NCBI GenBank assembly: GCA_017590115.1
Contig: JAGGNK010003335.1
Location: forward strand, 14,404,779 to 14,468,778
Reading direction: 5' to 3'
Source: Montifringilla adamsi
Lineage: Eukaryota; Chordata; Aves; Passeriformes; Passeridae
Length of the DNA: 64,000 bases
In this document: positions 40,501 through 51,815 of the stretch, piece after piece
Layout: every line of letters begins with the position of its first letter
Position numbering within the stretch: position 1 is the first letter of the stretch
The notes under the pieces: model-generated
Told to the model about the DNA's origin: nothing
Seen by the model: only the letters and a program-made list of their open reading frames with translations
Database searches by the model: none
Made by a program: the position numbers and the translations under genes

Positions 40501-43500
40501 CCCCCACTGCTGGGCTACTCACTGATGTCCCTGATGAAGAAGCTGGCGCTGTAGTTCTCATACAACACCTCATCAATGGCCTCCAGGGTGATGTCGATGG
40601 GCTGCTGCTCCTCAGCAAAGGGACAGAAGCTCTCCTTGTGGCACTGGGCTGTGTAGGTGGTCAGGGCCCCCTCGGTGACAGCCACGGGGCTGCTGCAGGA
40701 CACATCACCCTGGGGGCTGGAACAGAGCAGGGAGAGGCACTGGGAATGCTGATTGTCCTGGGAATGGGCTGCCAGAGCAACAGCAGCCTGTGTTTGGTGA
40801 GGAAATGGTTTGGTTTGCATGGAGTTTGTCTGCTGCAGAAAAGGGTCAGTGGGAGCTGCCACATTCCCAGTGCTGTGGGATGGATTAATGCCAATTCTCA
40901 GCCTCAGCAGGAGGAATTAACATTTAAACCTAAACCAGGATCTCTCAATCCCACCATCCCGTGGCAAGCTCCAGTTTCCTGCTTTGTCCCTTTGCTCTCT
41001 CCCAAACCCTGCTGAAGGAATGAGGGCTGAGAAGCCTCCACTGGGAAACAAACACCAAAAGCTGCCAGAGCACCACCTGAGCCTGGCCCTGGTGCAGCTC
41101 TCAGCCAGCTGCACCCCTGGGCAGCTGTTTCTCCTCCAGCAGGCTGGGGTGACCTTTGCTGGAGCACTCCATGTTTTGGAGAACCCCTGGGGCAGTGGGA
41201 GGCAGGAAATCCCCCCAGGGTTCCCAGCACAGGTTTCTGCAGGGTTCCTCAGCCCAGCCTTGGCAGGGCCATGTGCTCTGCAGTGGGGGCAGCCTCCCAC
41301 TCCACCCTGCACTGGGAGCTGTGGTTCTTTCTGGCTTGGCTCCACTTCCTCTCTGCCCTCCACCGACTGTTCTGCTATTGCTTAAGTTACCCAGTGGCTA
41401 CTCCAGCCCACTTGGACTCATTCCTTTCTCAAGGCTTTATTAATTTCTGAGTGATTTCCATGCCCTTATTAAGTTAACTTTGTCCCAGTAATGACTCGAA
41501 ATATTTTGGGGATGTTCAGACTTGGAAGAGAGATCTCCCCCCATCTGTGTGCCCCAACAGCCTAAAATCCTACAGAGTAACACCAAGGGCTGCTCTGTGG
41601 GGCTGGGAAGGAAAATACAAACTCTTACCCTTCCAGGCTTCTGATGGTGAACTTCACATTTGGGTTATAGTCTGTCATCCAGGAACATGTGAAAATTCCA
41701 GAGTAGTTCTTTGCCTCACACTTCAGAAATGTCCTGTTGGGCTCTGGACAGAGAAAGACAGAAACCAGGAGTTATGTACTCTTGTTTGCCAAAATGGCCA
41801 AGGCAGAGAGAAACAATTCCTGAATTCACAGATTCCCTGGCAGCACCATGAGCGACTCAAATGTGAGTGAGGTTCATGCAGAAAATGCAAAACATGCCAG
41901 GCTTGTCTCCTGAGCAGCCCAAATGACAGCGCTTCAAACCTGGGCCAGGCCCTGCTTCTGCCAAATCCCAGAATCTGGAATCTCCTGAGCTGGAAGAGAC
42001 CCACAAGGATCATGGAGTCCAACTCACAGCTCCAAAATCCCACCCTGGCATCCCTGGAGCGCTGTCCAAACCCTCCTGGAGCTCTGGCAGCCTCAGGCTG
42101 TGCCCATTCCTGGGGAGCCTGGGCAGTGCCCAGCACCCTCTGGGGAAGAACCTTTCCCAAAATCCACCCTGACCCTGCCTGGCCCAGCTCCAGCCCTTCC
42201 CTGGCTCCTGTCAGGTAGCCCTTGTTTTCCAAACCAGGAATTCCTCCCATCCCTGCACCCCATCACCCTAGAGAATCCCAAACAAACCCCACGGCCCCAG
42301 TCCTGTGCTGCTCATCACTGCACTGCCCAGAGCCACAGCAGGGATGATTTTCCTGCCACAGGCAGCAAAGCTTTGCAGAGAACACCTTTGCAAGGACATT
42401 CCCAGCTGCTCCCAGAGCCTGCACCAAGCTGAGCAGGACAATCCCAGCGTTTGGGGCCGTACCCTCGAAGGCTCTGAGGATGTCCCTCATCATGTGGCCG
42501 CTGGGGCTGATCCTGGCCATGAGGAGGAGGATGGAGCTCAGCACCCTGTGGCTCTCCTCGCTCACACAGCTGTAGTTGCCGGCGTCCGGGAGCTCCTTCA
42601 CTGCCACTCTCAGAGTCTTCCCTCTTTGTTTTCCTTCCTGGAAAGGACTGGAGTCCTTTCTCCAGTAAACTGCCTCCTCGGGGCTGGCACAGCTGAGCTC
42701 CACCGTGGTGGCCGGGGCCTCGGCGTCCCACTGGGAGTCGATGACAAACACTGGGAACGGAGAGGAAACCTCAGGAGCTGCTCCCATGGACCAGGAGCTG
42801 GGGCTGAGCCCTTCCTGCAGCCCTGCCTGCAGGGAGCTCTGCCTGAGCCCCAGGGAGGCTTTTCCACAAGGAGAAACTCGGAGAAACCTGTCAAATATGG
42901 AATCTCAACTGGCAGAAAACACTCAGCTCCGGGAAGTCTGGGAATCTCCCAAATTCCTGTGGGAGAATCTTCAAACTCAAAGTTTATTCTCAATGTTGAC
43001 AAACTGATCTGGCATCAAAGCCCTCCCAGGGAACCCCCAGGATAATATTCTTTTTAATGTAAAGGTAAGTCATTGAAAGAGAGGACAATCTGAATTTAGC
43101 CCAATTTTTCTGATAAATTATTCAAAAGAATTGTTTATTACCTACCCTGTATTTTCACAAATGGATTTACATTTAAGTTCTTTACCAGAGAAGCTGATAA
43201 ACTATTTATAGGTTTTACTCAGAAATATATTTTCTGTCTCATAATTTATTCTCCCCTTGTGTTTTTTAGGGCTGTTCCCTTAGTCACAGTTTTTGCACCC
43301 AGGCTGTGTGACTGAGACTTTGAACACGAGCAGAAGGAATAGGAAATAAAACAGCTGCTAATGCAAATATTGCAAATATGCTGTTGGAAGATATTTTAGG
43401 ACTTTAAAATAATTTTCCATGAACTCCAATTAATTATTGTCAAACAACTAAATATTTAGCCTTGGCCTAAGACACTGGAGTTAACAAATCCTGTGCTAGT

Positions 43501-43639
43501 GGCCACAATTATAATTCCAAAGCTTTAGGTCTGACTAAGCAGAGACTTCCTTACCATTTTCCTGCAGTTTCCACTGGGCACTTTCCAGTAGGGCAGCAAA
43601 GGAAAACAGGGACAGTAAGGCACAGAGGAGGTGAGACAT
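37475..43639 (-). CDS. IL12B: IL12B, interleukin-12/23 p40 subunit (whole coding span, 6 coding exons)
   Basis: p40 is a secreted soluble-receptor-like chain that pairs with p35 (IL-12) or p19 (IL-23) to drive Th1/Th17 responses. The exons join in phase to about 316 aa (human 328). Order: signal peptide (residues 1-20), Ig-like D1 with Cys49-Cys90, then two fibronectin-III-type domains ending in WSQWS (308-312), the cytokine-receptor signature. FLKCEAKNYSG, ENYSASFFIRDI and KPDPPQCQYV are strongly p40-like. Cys194 in the FCPFAEE segment matches the family's interchain cysteine. N127 and N137 are in N-glycosylation sequons. The reading frame in exon 7 gives SLCR and a TAA at 37477-37475, but a donor overlaps this stop, so the last codons may come from exon 8. 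Confidence 0.95.
37770..38400. repeat. Minisatellite of about 30 bp in IL12B intron 6
   Basis: About 20 imperfect copies of a unit such as gacccaaacccactgagggg plus tgtccaaa occur, becoming more diverged toward 38.4 kb. Confidence 0.9.
39272..39417 (-). CDS. IL12B: IL12B exon 6
   Basis: This 146-nt exon encodes about residues 228-276 (KPDPPQCQYVASNGTVTWTY, then TWSTPNSYFPLTFKVKVK). The acceptor is tttcag and the donor gtagaa. A 382-bp tandem duplication begins about 10 nt upstream of the acceptor. Confidence 0.95.
39428..40188. repeat. 382-bp direct tandem duplication in IL12B intron 5
   Basis: Copies at 39428-39809 and 39810-40188 are nearly identical apart from the length of an internal T run (about 15 versus 10). 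The left edge starts about 10 nt upstream of the exon 6 acceptor, so it includes that intron's likely branch-point region. Confidence 0.93.
40523..40716 (-). CDS. IL12B: IL12B exon 5
   Basis: This 194-nt exon encodes about residues 163-227, including CHKESFCPFAEEQQPIDITL and YENYSASFFIRDI. The acceptor is ttccag and the donor gtgagt. Confidence 0.95.
41629..41743 (-). CDS. IL12B: IL12B exon 4
   Basis: This 115-nt exon encodes about residues 125-162, EPNRTFLKCEAKNYSGIFTC followed by SWMTDYNPNVKFTIRSLEG. The acceptor is gtccag and the donor gtaaga. Confidence 0.95.
41965..42215 (-). mobile_element. CR1-like LINE fragment in IL12B intron 3
   Basis: It contains cctgagctggaagagaccca, then aaggatcatggagtccaact, followed by the same module found at 21.2 kb. 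It is in reverse orientation. Confidence 0.75.
42463..42750 (-). CDS. IL12B: IL12B exon 3 (Ig-like D1)
   Basis: This 288-nt exon encodes residues 29-124, with VELSCASPEEAVYWRKD and DAGNYSCVSEE giving the Ig disulfide. The acceptor is tcccag and the donor gtacgg. Confidence 0.94.
43555..43639 (-). CDS. IL12B: IL12B exon 2 (signal peptide)
   Basis: This 85-nt exon has the acceptor ctacag directly before the ATG. It encodes MSHLLCALLSLFSFAALLES, then AQWKLQEN. The donor is gtaagg. Confidence 0.94.
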
Positions 43640-43959
43640 CTGTAGGGGAAAAAACCAACATTATTAAACTTCACTGAGGCTGGCTGAGTGTGCTCCAAAG
43701 TCAGGCTGGGGCTGGGCAGGGTGACAGGGACACAAAATGAGTCCCAGTGAGCTGAGGAACATCTTCCCATTCTGAGAACTCTGGGATTCCATCAAATCCC
43801 AGTTTTGTGCTGGAGCTGGAGCCATGATTTTGATCCCCTTGGGATTCTGATCCCAAGGCAGTTTAGAGAAGGAATCACTCTGAGGGAATTGCGTGAGCGG
43901 GTCTGGGCTGGTCCCGCGGTAAAGGTTCCTCGAGCAGGAAAAGCCCTGCTTGGTCCAGT

Positions 43960-44135
43960 GAGGCCAATTCCATGGAAAAGGCACTGGATGGAAGGATCAG
44001 GGGGCTGTCCAGGCAGGTTTGGATCCCCAGCCCTGGAGGTGGCACCGGGAGGTGGCACTGGGTGCTCTGGGCTGGGGACGGGCACGGGGTGAGCCCAAAG
44101 CTCTTTCCCAGCCTCAGGGATTCCCCGTGCCAAGG
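43960..44135 (+). mobile_element. Diverged CR1 LINE 3' fragment
   Basis: Modules ccatggaaaaggcactgga, agccctggaggtggcac and cagcctcagggattcc match plus-oriented CR1 (compare 61.4 kb). It lies in IL12B intron 1. Confidence 0.65.
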
Positions 44136-44319
44136 AGTGCCCTGGAGGAGCACTGGCATCACCTGCACCCACCCAAAGCCCAGTTTGGCTCAGCCCATCA
44201 GCACTTCCATGAAGGAAAAGGGTTGAGGAGAGCCCCAAGGAGCTGCTGAGGGGCTCTGCTGGGTTCTGTGCCCAGCTCTGCACAAGTGACAGCAGGGCAG
44301 TGCCCAGAGCAGCTGCTGC

Positions 44320-44675
44320 CAGCTCCAGCTCCAGTCCCAGCTCCAGTCCCAGCTCCAGTCCCAGCTCCAGTCCCAGCTCCACTCCTAGCTCCAGTCCCAG
44401 CTCCAGTCCTAGCTCCATTCCTAGCTCCAGTCCCAGCTCCACTCCTAGCTCCATTCCTAGCTCCAGTCCCAGCTCCACTCCCAGCTCCACTCCTAGCTCC
44501 ACTCCCAGCTCCAGTCCCAGCTCCAGTCCCAGCTCCAGTCCTAGCTCTAGTCCCAGCTCCAGTCCCAGCTCCAGTCCCAGCTCCAGTCCCAGCTCCAGTC
44601 CCAGCTCCAGTCCTAGCTCCAGTCCCAGCTCCGGTCCCAGCTCCAGTCCCAGCTCCAGTCCCAGCTCTGGTATCC
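44320..44675. repeat. 12-bp minisatellite (CCAGCTCCAGTC)n in IL12B intron 1
   Basis: About 29 near-perfect 12-bp units with a few T/C variants occur. All frames are open because 12 is divisible by three, giving Pro-Ala-rich or Gly-Ala/Thr-type repetitive frames that I treat as artefacts. Confidence 0.95.
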
Positions 44676-45399
44676 CCCTGAGCTCTCACAGTCTGAGCTT
44701 GTGAACAATTTCAGGCAAAATTCCTCCTGGCTTCAGTGCCCCAGCTCTGTCTGCAGCAAGGGCTGGCAGTGGAGATCACTGCTGCTCCATGTTCAGTATA
44801 TAAATGGATATTTCCCCTGAATTTGTTCCAAAGACCACCAGAACTCTCCATGAAACACCAAACACCTTTGCCAAATATTGTCATAACTACTGGGTGCATA
44901 AAAACTCTAATAACAGTTATTTTAGTTATTTAATAACAGTTATTTATTCACTTCCAGACCTTTTCAAACTGGAGAGTAAACCAAATTAACAGAAGTAGAA
45001 TCTCTTCAAGAAAGAGATGGTGAATATCATTTTCAAAGCCTATTCTAACTACAGTGGGAGGCTGAATGCAGGTGAAAACCACAAAATTAAGTGGTTTGAG
45101 TTGATTATTTTCCTCCCAAACCACTCTTTTTGTAACGAAAGAGGCGTAGCCCTGCTGATTCCTTGAGAGCAGAGTGTGTTCCTGAGCAGATCGGTTCCTA
45201 GTGCAGCTCCTGCTGCTCTGAGCATCCCAAATCCCGGTCACAAATCATCCAGTGCCCTCTGGATTTGTAGCCAGCTCTTAATGGGACCAGGAGCTACAAC
45301 AAAGTGTCTGGAGAGTGTCCAGGAAAGGCAGCAGCTCCTGTTGTGCTCAGACAGGGGCACAAGGCTCAGGGAAAACCCAGTTATGATTGGAGAGAAATT

Positions 45400-45445
45400 A
45401 CAGAATAACTTAGGTTGGAAAAGAGCTCTAAAATATATCCTATCC
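45400..45445 (-). mobile_element. CR1 3' tip
   Basis: Only the extreme end remains (cagaataacttaggttggaa, then aagagct). Confidence 0.5.
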
Positions 45446-45939
45446 TATTAGCAGTGCTAATAACTGCTTCATTACACTCTTAGATTTCAGGCAGGATTAG
45501 TTGGAATTTCCAACAGAAAGATTCATTTGGCAACTTTCTGCAAATGTCTGGTTTCTGTCACAGAAACATGAAATTCATCACCACACTTCATAAACCTGAA
45601 ACTGAACTTCAAAACATCAAAACAGCAGCTCAGACTGGGGGAGAGCAGTGGGATTTGTGCCTTCTTTTCTGTTCATCACAACTAAAACCTCCAAAACAGA
45701 AAAGTTTCTCCTGCTCTGAGGGAGAAGCTGCATGATTCAGGTTTTTGATGAAAACAGGCAACAATTTGCATGGAAATGATTCACACTGTGGATGTGGGAG
45801 AGCAGCCCTCCCCCATCTCAACATTTTATTGAAAACTCAATCAGAAACAAACTCACATTCTGAACAACACCAGTGAGCGCCTGAGCACTTCAGAAATGAG
45901 ACTATTCCAGCTCCAAATGTTCAGGGAATCAGGGAATTG

Positions 45940-46200
45940 CAATCATGGAACAATTTGGGTTGGAAGGACCTCAAATCCCCTCCAGTGCCACCCCTGCCAT
46001 GGCAGGGACACCTCCCCCTGCCCCAGGTGCTCCCAGCCCTGTCCAGCCTGGCCTTGGCACTGCCAGGGATCCAGGGGCAGCCCCAGCTGCTCTGGGAATT
46101 CCAGCCCAGCAAGGAATTCCCGATTCCCAATCTCCCATCCATCCCTGCCCTCTGGCACTGGGAGCCATTCCCTGGGTCCTGTCCCTCCATCCCTTGTCCC
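45940..46200 (-). mobile_element. CR1 LINE 3' fragment in IL12B intron 1
   Basis: It starts with atcatggaacaatttgggtt and continues through the typical cctgccatggcagggacacc and ggcactgccagggatccagg modules. Confidence 0.9.
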
Positions 46201-46254
46201 CAGTCCCTCTGCAGCTCTCCTGGAGCCCCTTCAGGCCCTGCCAGGGGCTCTGAG

Positions 46255-46415
46255 GCCCCCCCAGAGCCTTCTCCTCTCCATGTGAGCCCCTCCAGAGCCG
46301 TCTCCTCTCCAGGTGAGCCCCCCCAGAGCCTTCTCCTTGCCAGGTGAGCCCCCCCAGAGCCTTCTCCTCTCCAGGGGAGCCCCCCCAGAGCCTTCTCCTC
46401 TCCAGGTGAGCCCCC
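46255..46415. repeat. 30-bp minisatellite in IL12B intron 1
   Basis: About five copies of a 30-bp unit built on ccccagagccttctcctct and ccaggtgag occur, about 0.5 kb from the presumed exon 1. Confidence 0.88.
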
Positions 46416-46904
46416 CAGCTCTCCCAGCCTGGCTCCAGCCCTGGAGCAGCTCCAGGTCCTGCTGCTGTTGGAGACCCCAGGCAGGAGGCTCTGCAGGTGG
46501 GGTCTCACCTGAGCTCAGGGTCCTTGGTGTCCCCTCTGGAGCTCGAGGGCTGGGGCTGAGCCCAGGTTCCTTCACTGAGAATCCAGAAATGATTCCTGCC
46601 AGGAAGGACCTCTGGACCTCACCTGGGCCAGCCCCAGCTCAGGCAGGAGCCAATGGAGCAGAACAGCCATAAAAAGGAGTTTGGCAACACTCCCAGCCCA
46701 CAAACACCAACCCTGGTCCAACAGAAGGATTGTCATTGCCTGGTGACACAGGGTACAGCCCCAGCAGTATTTACATGTGTACATCACGCGCTGAACTTTA
46801 TCAGGATATAAACACTGCCCTGAGGAAAATGCCCCCAAGACTACTTCAATCCACTGTCAAATAAATCATTTTAAATTGGCATTAAAGAAGAAATGAGTTC
46901 TCAC

Positions 46905-46985
46905 CGTGGCCTGGGAAGCCTCTGGCTGGAGCTGCAGCTGGAGCTTGGCTCTGCGATGTGCAGGAAAGCAAGTTCTGCTCCCAAA
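46905..46985 (-). other. IL12B: IL12B non-coding exon 1 (approximate start)
   Basis: A good donor (CCACG followed by gtgaga) at 46905/46904 lies about 80 nt downstream of a TATA box. Coding exon 2 begins exactly at its ATG after an acceptor, so an upstream non-coding exon must exist, as in mammalian IL12B. The resulting first intron is about 3.3 kb. Confidence 0.6.
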
Positions 46986-47007
46986 GTCTGCAGAGGAAAG
47001 GGGTGCC

Positions 47008-47145
47008 TTATAAACGCTGCCTGCCACCGCAATACCACAGGATTGCAACACGTGGCTGCAGTTCCTACTTCACATTGGGCCACAGCTACAGCCAAAAAAA
47101 AAAATATTTGGGAGTCCCAGGTAAACTTCGAGGAGGAAATGAAAT
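47008..47145 (-). promoter_or_regulatory. IL12B: IL12B core promoter: TATA, C/EBP, NF-kB and ETS motifs
   Basis: Reading upstream on the minus strand, I see TTTATAA at 47014-47008, TATTGCGG at 47034-47027, TTGCAATC near 47049-47041, GGGACTCCC at 47118-47110 and ATTTCCTCCT around 47140-47131. The order TATA, C/EBP, NF-kB, ETS is that of the well-studied mammalian IL12B promoter, which is induced in macrophages and dendritic cells. Function is inferred from motif order. Confidence 0.6.
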
Positions 47146-47831
47146 TATAAGATTGCAGAGCGACCTTTAGTGGTTTGCCAGTCATTTCCTTTCCTCGTTG
47201 GTTTTCTGTCTCTCATTCTGTCTCTTCATCACAGAGGAAGAGTGAAGAGATAATAAACTCCCAAAGTGTCTGATGGGAAACACAGAATGAAGACAGAAAG
47301 AGAAAGTTCAATAAACTAAAACTCTTTCTACCTGATAAGGATGAGAGAATTACATGACCTCTAATCCCAGCTCCCACATCAATCAGCAGGAAAGGGAATA
47401 TTAATTTTTAATTGCTGGTTTTGAGTTGTGTTTGTTCTATGAATTGAGACTTAAGTCAACCAAAAAATAAACAATTAGTTCCACCTTAGAGATACCTGAT
47501 ATTTGCACATTATTGTGCTGCAGTTTTTAAATATAATCTGAACCTGGTGTTCCTTTTAGACCTCAGGCATAAGAAGAGCCCTGTGCTCCACGTGGGCTTT
47601 GAAAATGAGGAAAGGCTCTGTGGATTTTCCTTTTATTGTTTGTGGAGTGATTGAACACAATTCTCATTATTTACCAGGCAAACACTGCTTGTAAAAGAAG
47701 GAAAAAAAAAAGGTTTGAAACTCAACCTGACACGCTTTAGGAATTAATGGAGACACAATTCCATTCCAGGTGCTTTCCAGGGGCAGGATTCCCACAGTGC
47801 AGGGATTATAGTGCCAGAATCTGTTCCTTTG

Positions 47832-48110
47832 CTATGGAATCCCAGAATGGTTTGGGCTGGAAGGGACCTTAAAAATCATCCATTCCAGCCCTGCCATGGC
47901 AGGGACACCTTCCACTGTCCCAGGTGCTCCCAGCCCTGTCCAGCCTGGCCTTGGGCACTGCCAGGGATCCAGGGGCAGCCCCAGCTGCTCTGGGCACCCT
48001 GTGCCAGGGTCTCACAGGGAACAATTCCCAATTCCCAGCATCCCATCCATCCATCCCTGCCCTCTGGCCCTGGGAGCCATTCCCCTGTCCTGTCCCTCCA
48101 GGCTGGGCCA
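47832..48110 (-). mobile_element. CR1 LINE 3' fragment
   Basis: It starts ggaatcccagaatggtttgg and keeps the same modules as the 45.9 kb copy. Confidence 0.9.
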
Positions 48111-48365
48111 GGCAAGAAACGTGGCTTGAGTGGGGTCCCAGTCACCTCTGGTGGCTGAGCTGTGACCCCTTCCCAGGCCACAGGACACAGCCCCGGGCCC
48201 TGCATTCCCAGGTGGCCCTGATGACTCCCTGCCCATGGCAGAGTGCCCAGCCTGCTCCTCAAACAGGGAATTCCCTGGGCCAGAGCTGCTGGCAGAGCTG
48301 GGCACGGGTGGAGCACCGGGGAGGGCAGCTCTGGGAGCAGCTCTGAGCAGGGAAGAGTGCTCCTG

Positions 48366-48595
48366 AATAACCCCAGAGCTGCTCCCTTCCACCCCAAATG
48401 CTCAATAACCCCAGAGCTGCTCCCTTCCATCCCAAATGCTCAATAACCCCAGAGCTGCTCCCTCCCACCCCAAATACTCAATAACCCCAGAGCTGCTCCC
48501 TTCCATCCCAAATGCTCCTGAATAATCCCAGAGCTGCTCCCATCCACCCCAAATGCTCAATAACCCCAAAGCTGCTCCCTTCCATCCCACCTGCT
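48366..48595. repeat. Minisatellite of about 37 bp
   Basis: Six copies of a unit built on aataaccccagagctgctcc plus cttccaccccaaatgctc occur, about 1.4 kb upstream of the presumed IL12B start. Confidence 0.92.
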
Positions 48596-50884
48596 GAATG
48601 TGGCTCAGAGGGGGTCACGGGGCCATTCCTGACACAGAGCTGAGCAGCAGCCCCTGGCCTGCTCACCTGAGCTCTGTGGCAGTGACAGAATGGACAGGAT
48701 GGAGCTCTGGGCACTCGCAAAGGGACCCAAAACATTCCAGGTGACAAAGGTGTCCCCTCCTCATCCTGGTCCCTGCCTTTGAGGGCAGCTCAGAGGAGGC
48801 AGTGCTGGGCACCGTTTTCCAGCTCACCTGCTTGGCCTCATCCCAAGAGCCCATCCTGGAGTGGGGAGCAGGAGCAGCTCAGGGGCAGTGACCCCTCTCC
48901 TCCTGCAGCAAACACAGCCCTGGGCACAAGGGAGACAGAGCCCACGCTGGGCACAGATTTGTTCCCATTTAAAACAATTTGCAGGATCCAAAATCCCTTT
49001 TGGGATTGCACCAAGCCAGCAGTGACAGGCAGTCTGGGAGCTGAGGTCAGTCCCAGACACAAACAAGGGCAGCAGTGAATTTCTGTGTACATTTCCTGCT
49101 CAGCTCACCATCCCTCTTCTGCTTCCATGGCTGCACTTCTCTCCGGTCACAGTGGCTAATGCAGAGCTCAACACAGCTCTTCAACTGCCTGCTCGCTGCT
49201 GAAACACGCACAGCCCCTCCTTAACACAAATAACACCTCATAATTCATACAGATGCACATTTTCAGTGGGTGTCTGCATCAAGCCTTCCTAAATCCCTTG
49301 GCTCAGCTCTGGTCCCAGGACACATGGAGTGACCTGGTGCCCAAACTTTGTGCCAAGAATCCCAAAAACCAGTCCTGGAGCACATTCACCTCTGGGTGGA
49401 ACTTCCGTGATGGGATGGTTTCCTGTGATCCACCAGAGGAATTTTTAAATATTAAAACACAGAGATTGTGAAAAGCTCTTTCGATGACAGCCTGGTTTTC
49501 CACTATGAGCTCATTGATTCTGCAGGGGAAATTTGGAGAGGAGCAGCTTCTCCCCATCTTCTTACTCTGCTTCCCCTCTGACACTGACAGAGAACGTGCA
49601 AACCCTGTCCACGCTTTATCTAATGCCAAGGAAAAACTCCTTTTTGGCAGAAAAGGCCCATTTGAAAACAGGTTTCCTTTCTTAACATTTTTGCTTTGTG
49701 GAATGACAAAGAAATCACCCCAATCCAGGAAAAAACCCTGTTTAACTTAGGGAAAATGAATCATTATAAAAAGTGTACTATCTGTATGATTCCTCTATAT
49801 GGAATCCATTTTCCATGGATGTCCATTGGCAGATTAATGCCAAAGATCAAAATCTAAAAAATCCTTTTATTCTAAAAATCCTTTTATTCCCAGGATTTTT
49901 AATGCAATAGCACTGAGAAGGGAACACTGTTCTTTATCTGTAATTCTATGTATTATTCTATAATTCTTAATCTGTAATTCAGTCATTTATGTGAATTCAT
50001 CAGCAAATACTGTGTAATATTAGGGTACCAATGAATTTTCCTACAAAATTCCCATTAAGCCACTCCATGGAATCACTGAACCAAGCTCCAGCCTTGAGAA
50101 AAATACAAAGCACAGGGGGAAAATATATCCAGCTTCTACCAAGAAGCAAAAAGCTTTATAGGGCAGAGATGAATTTGGTTTTGGTAGGGCTGGAGCAGCT
50201 GGCCAGGATGGGGATGTTGGGAATCTCCCCCTCCTTGGGTGGAGGGGACAGGAGATGGGCAGGAGCATCACTGAGCTCTGCCCTGCTCAAGGCCAGGCTG
50301 ATGCAGCTCCCAAATTGCAGCTGGGAGCTGTGCCCAGTGCAGGATGGAGCTGGGATCCGTGGAGCAGGAGCTGGTGGCCCCTGGGAGAAGGGAAAAGGGG
50401 ATTTCACCTCTTGGTGCTGCCCCAGGAGCTCACAGTGTGTAACCCCCAGAGCTTTGGGTGTCCCTGCACAAACCCTGGGCTTGGAGACAGCACCAGAGGG
50501 ATAAAAGAACAGGAAGAGCCAGAAGTGCCTTGCACAAGGATTTGTAAAGAGAGGAAAAGCAAGGTGTGACATTTCCAAAGGGGTTTAAGAGCCAAATCTC
50601 ATTTTCTACAGTAAATGACTCTCAGAGTCAATGGGATTTGGGTGATTCATTCCATGAGATGCTTTTGCAACTCTTTACAGGTGCTCAGGGAATGTGGGGC
50701 AGGGTTCCAGAGGAATTGGTATTTCTGATCGATTTATTGCAGAATCAGAGTTATCCATCCTCTCTGGCTCCTCCCAGGGCATGCTCAGGGAGGTGGTTCA
50801 GTGCTGCTCCAAAGTGCACTGCAGATCCCTGCTCCTCTGGTACCAGCCCACTGCTGCCATCACAAACCTGGCACTGGGATTAAC

Positions 50885-51560
50885 CTGACTTGGTAGAAAC
50901 CTGGCACTGGGATCAATCTAACCTTGATATAAATCTGACATTGATATAAACCTGAGACTGAGATTAACCTCACAGTGAGATCAATCTGACAGTGATATAA
51001 ACCTGACACTGAGATCAACCTCACATTGATATAAACCCAAGACTGAGATCAATCTGGCATTAATATAAATCTGACATTGAGATCAATCTTTGATATAAAT
51101 CTGACATTGATATAAACCCTGGCACTGAGATAAACCTGAGATTGAGATCAACCTAACATTGATATAAACCTGACACTGATATAAACCTGAGACTGAGATC
51201 AGTCTGACACTGATATAAACCTGATGTTGATATAAACCCGACACTGATATCAACCTCACAGTGAGATCAACCTCACAGTGAGATCAATTTGACATGGATA
51301 TAAACCTGACATTGATATAAACCTGACACAGAGATAAACCTGACACTGAGATCAACCTCACAGTGAGATCAATTTGACATGGATATAAACCTGACACTGA
51401 TATAAATCTGACATTGATATAAACCTGAGACTGAGATCAGTCTGACACTGATATAAACCTGATATTGATATAAACCCGACACTGAGATCAACCTCACAGT
51501 GAGATCAATTTGACATTGATATAAACCTGACACTGATAAATCTGACATTGATATAAACCT
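50885..51560. repeat. Complex tandem array based on (gatataaacctgacact)
   Basis: About 40 imperfect units of about 16-18 bp (variants tgagatcaacctcacagt) occur, with higher-order repetition. Confidence 0.92.
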
Positions 51561-51815
51561 GATATTTAACACCAATCACCTATATTTTCACCTATATTTT
51601 AACCTATATTTTTACCTCTATTTACCACCAATCACCTATATTTTAACCTCTATTTAACACCAACCACCTGTATTTTCACCTATATTTTACCTATATTTAA
51701 CACCAATCACCTATATTTTCACCTATATTTTAACCTATATTTTTACCTCTATTTACCACCAATCACCTATATTTTAACCTCTATTTAACACCAATCACCT
51801 GTATTTTTATCCCAC
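51560..51815. repeat. AT-rich tandem array with a 131-bp higher-order unit
   Basis: Units of acctatatttt with caccaatcacc are arranged in a block that recurs after about 131 bp. It abuts the preceding array. Confidence 0.88.

Noticed and set aside
44198..44704. Long open frames of Gly-Ala/Thr, Pro-Ala or Ser-Pro repeats
   Set aside because: They are produced by the 12-bp minisatellite, are open in several frames on both strands, and have no splice sites or conserved flanks.
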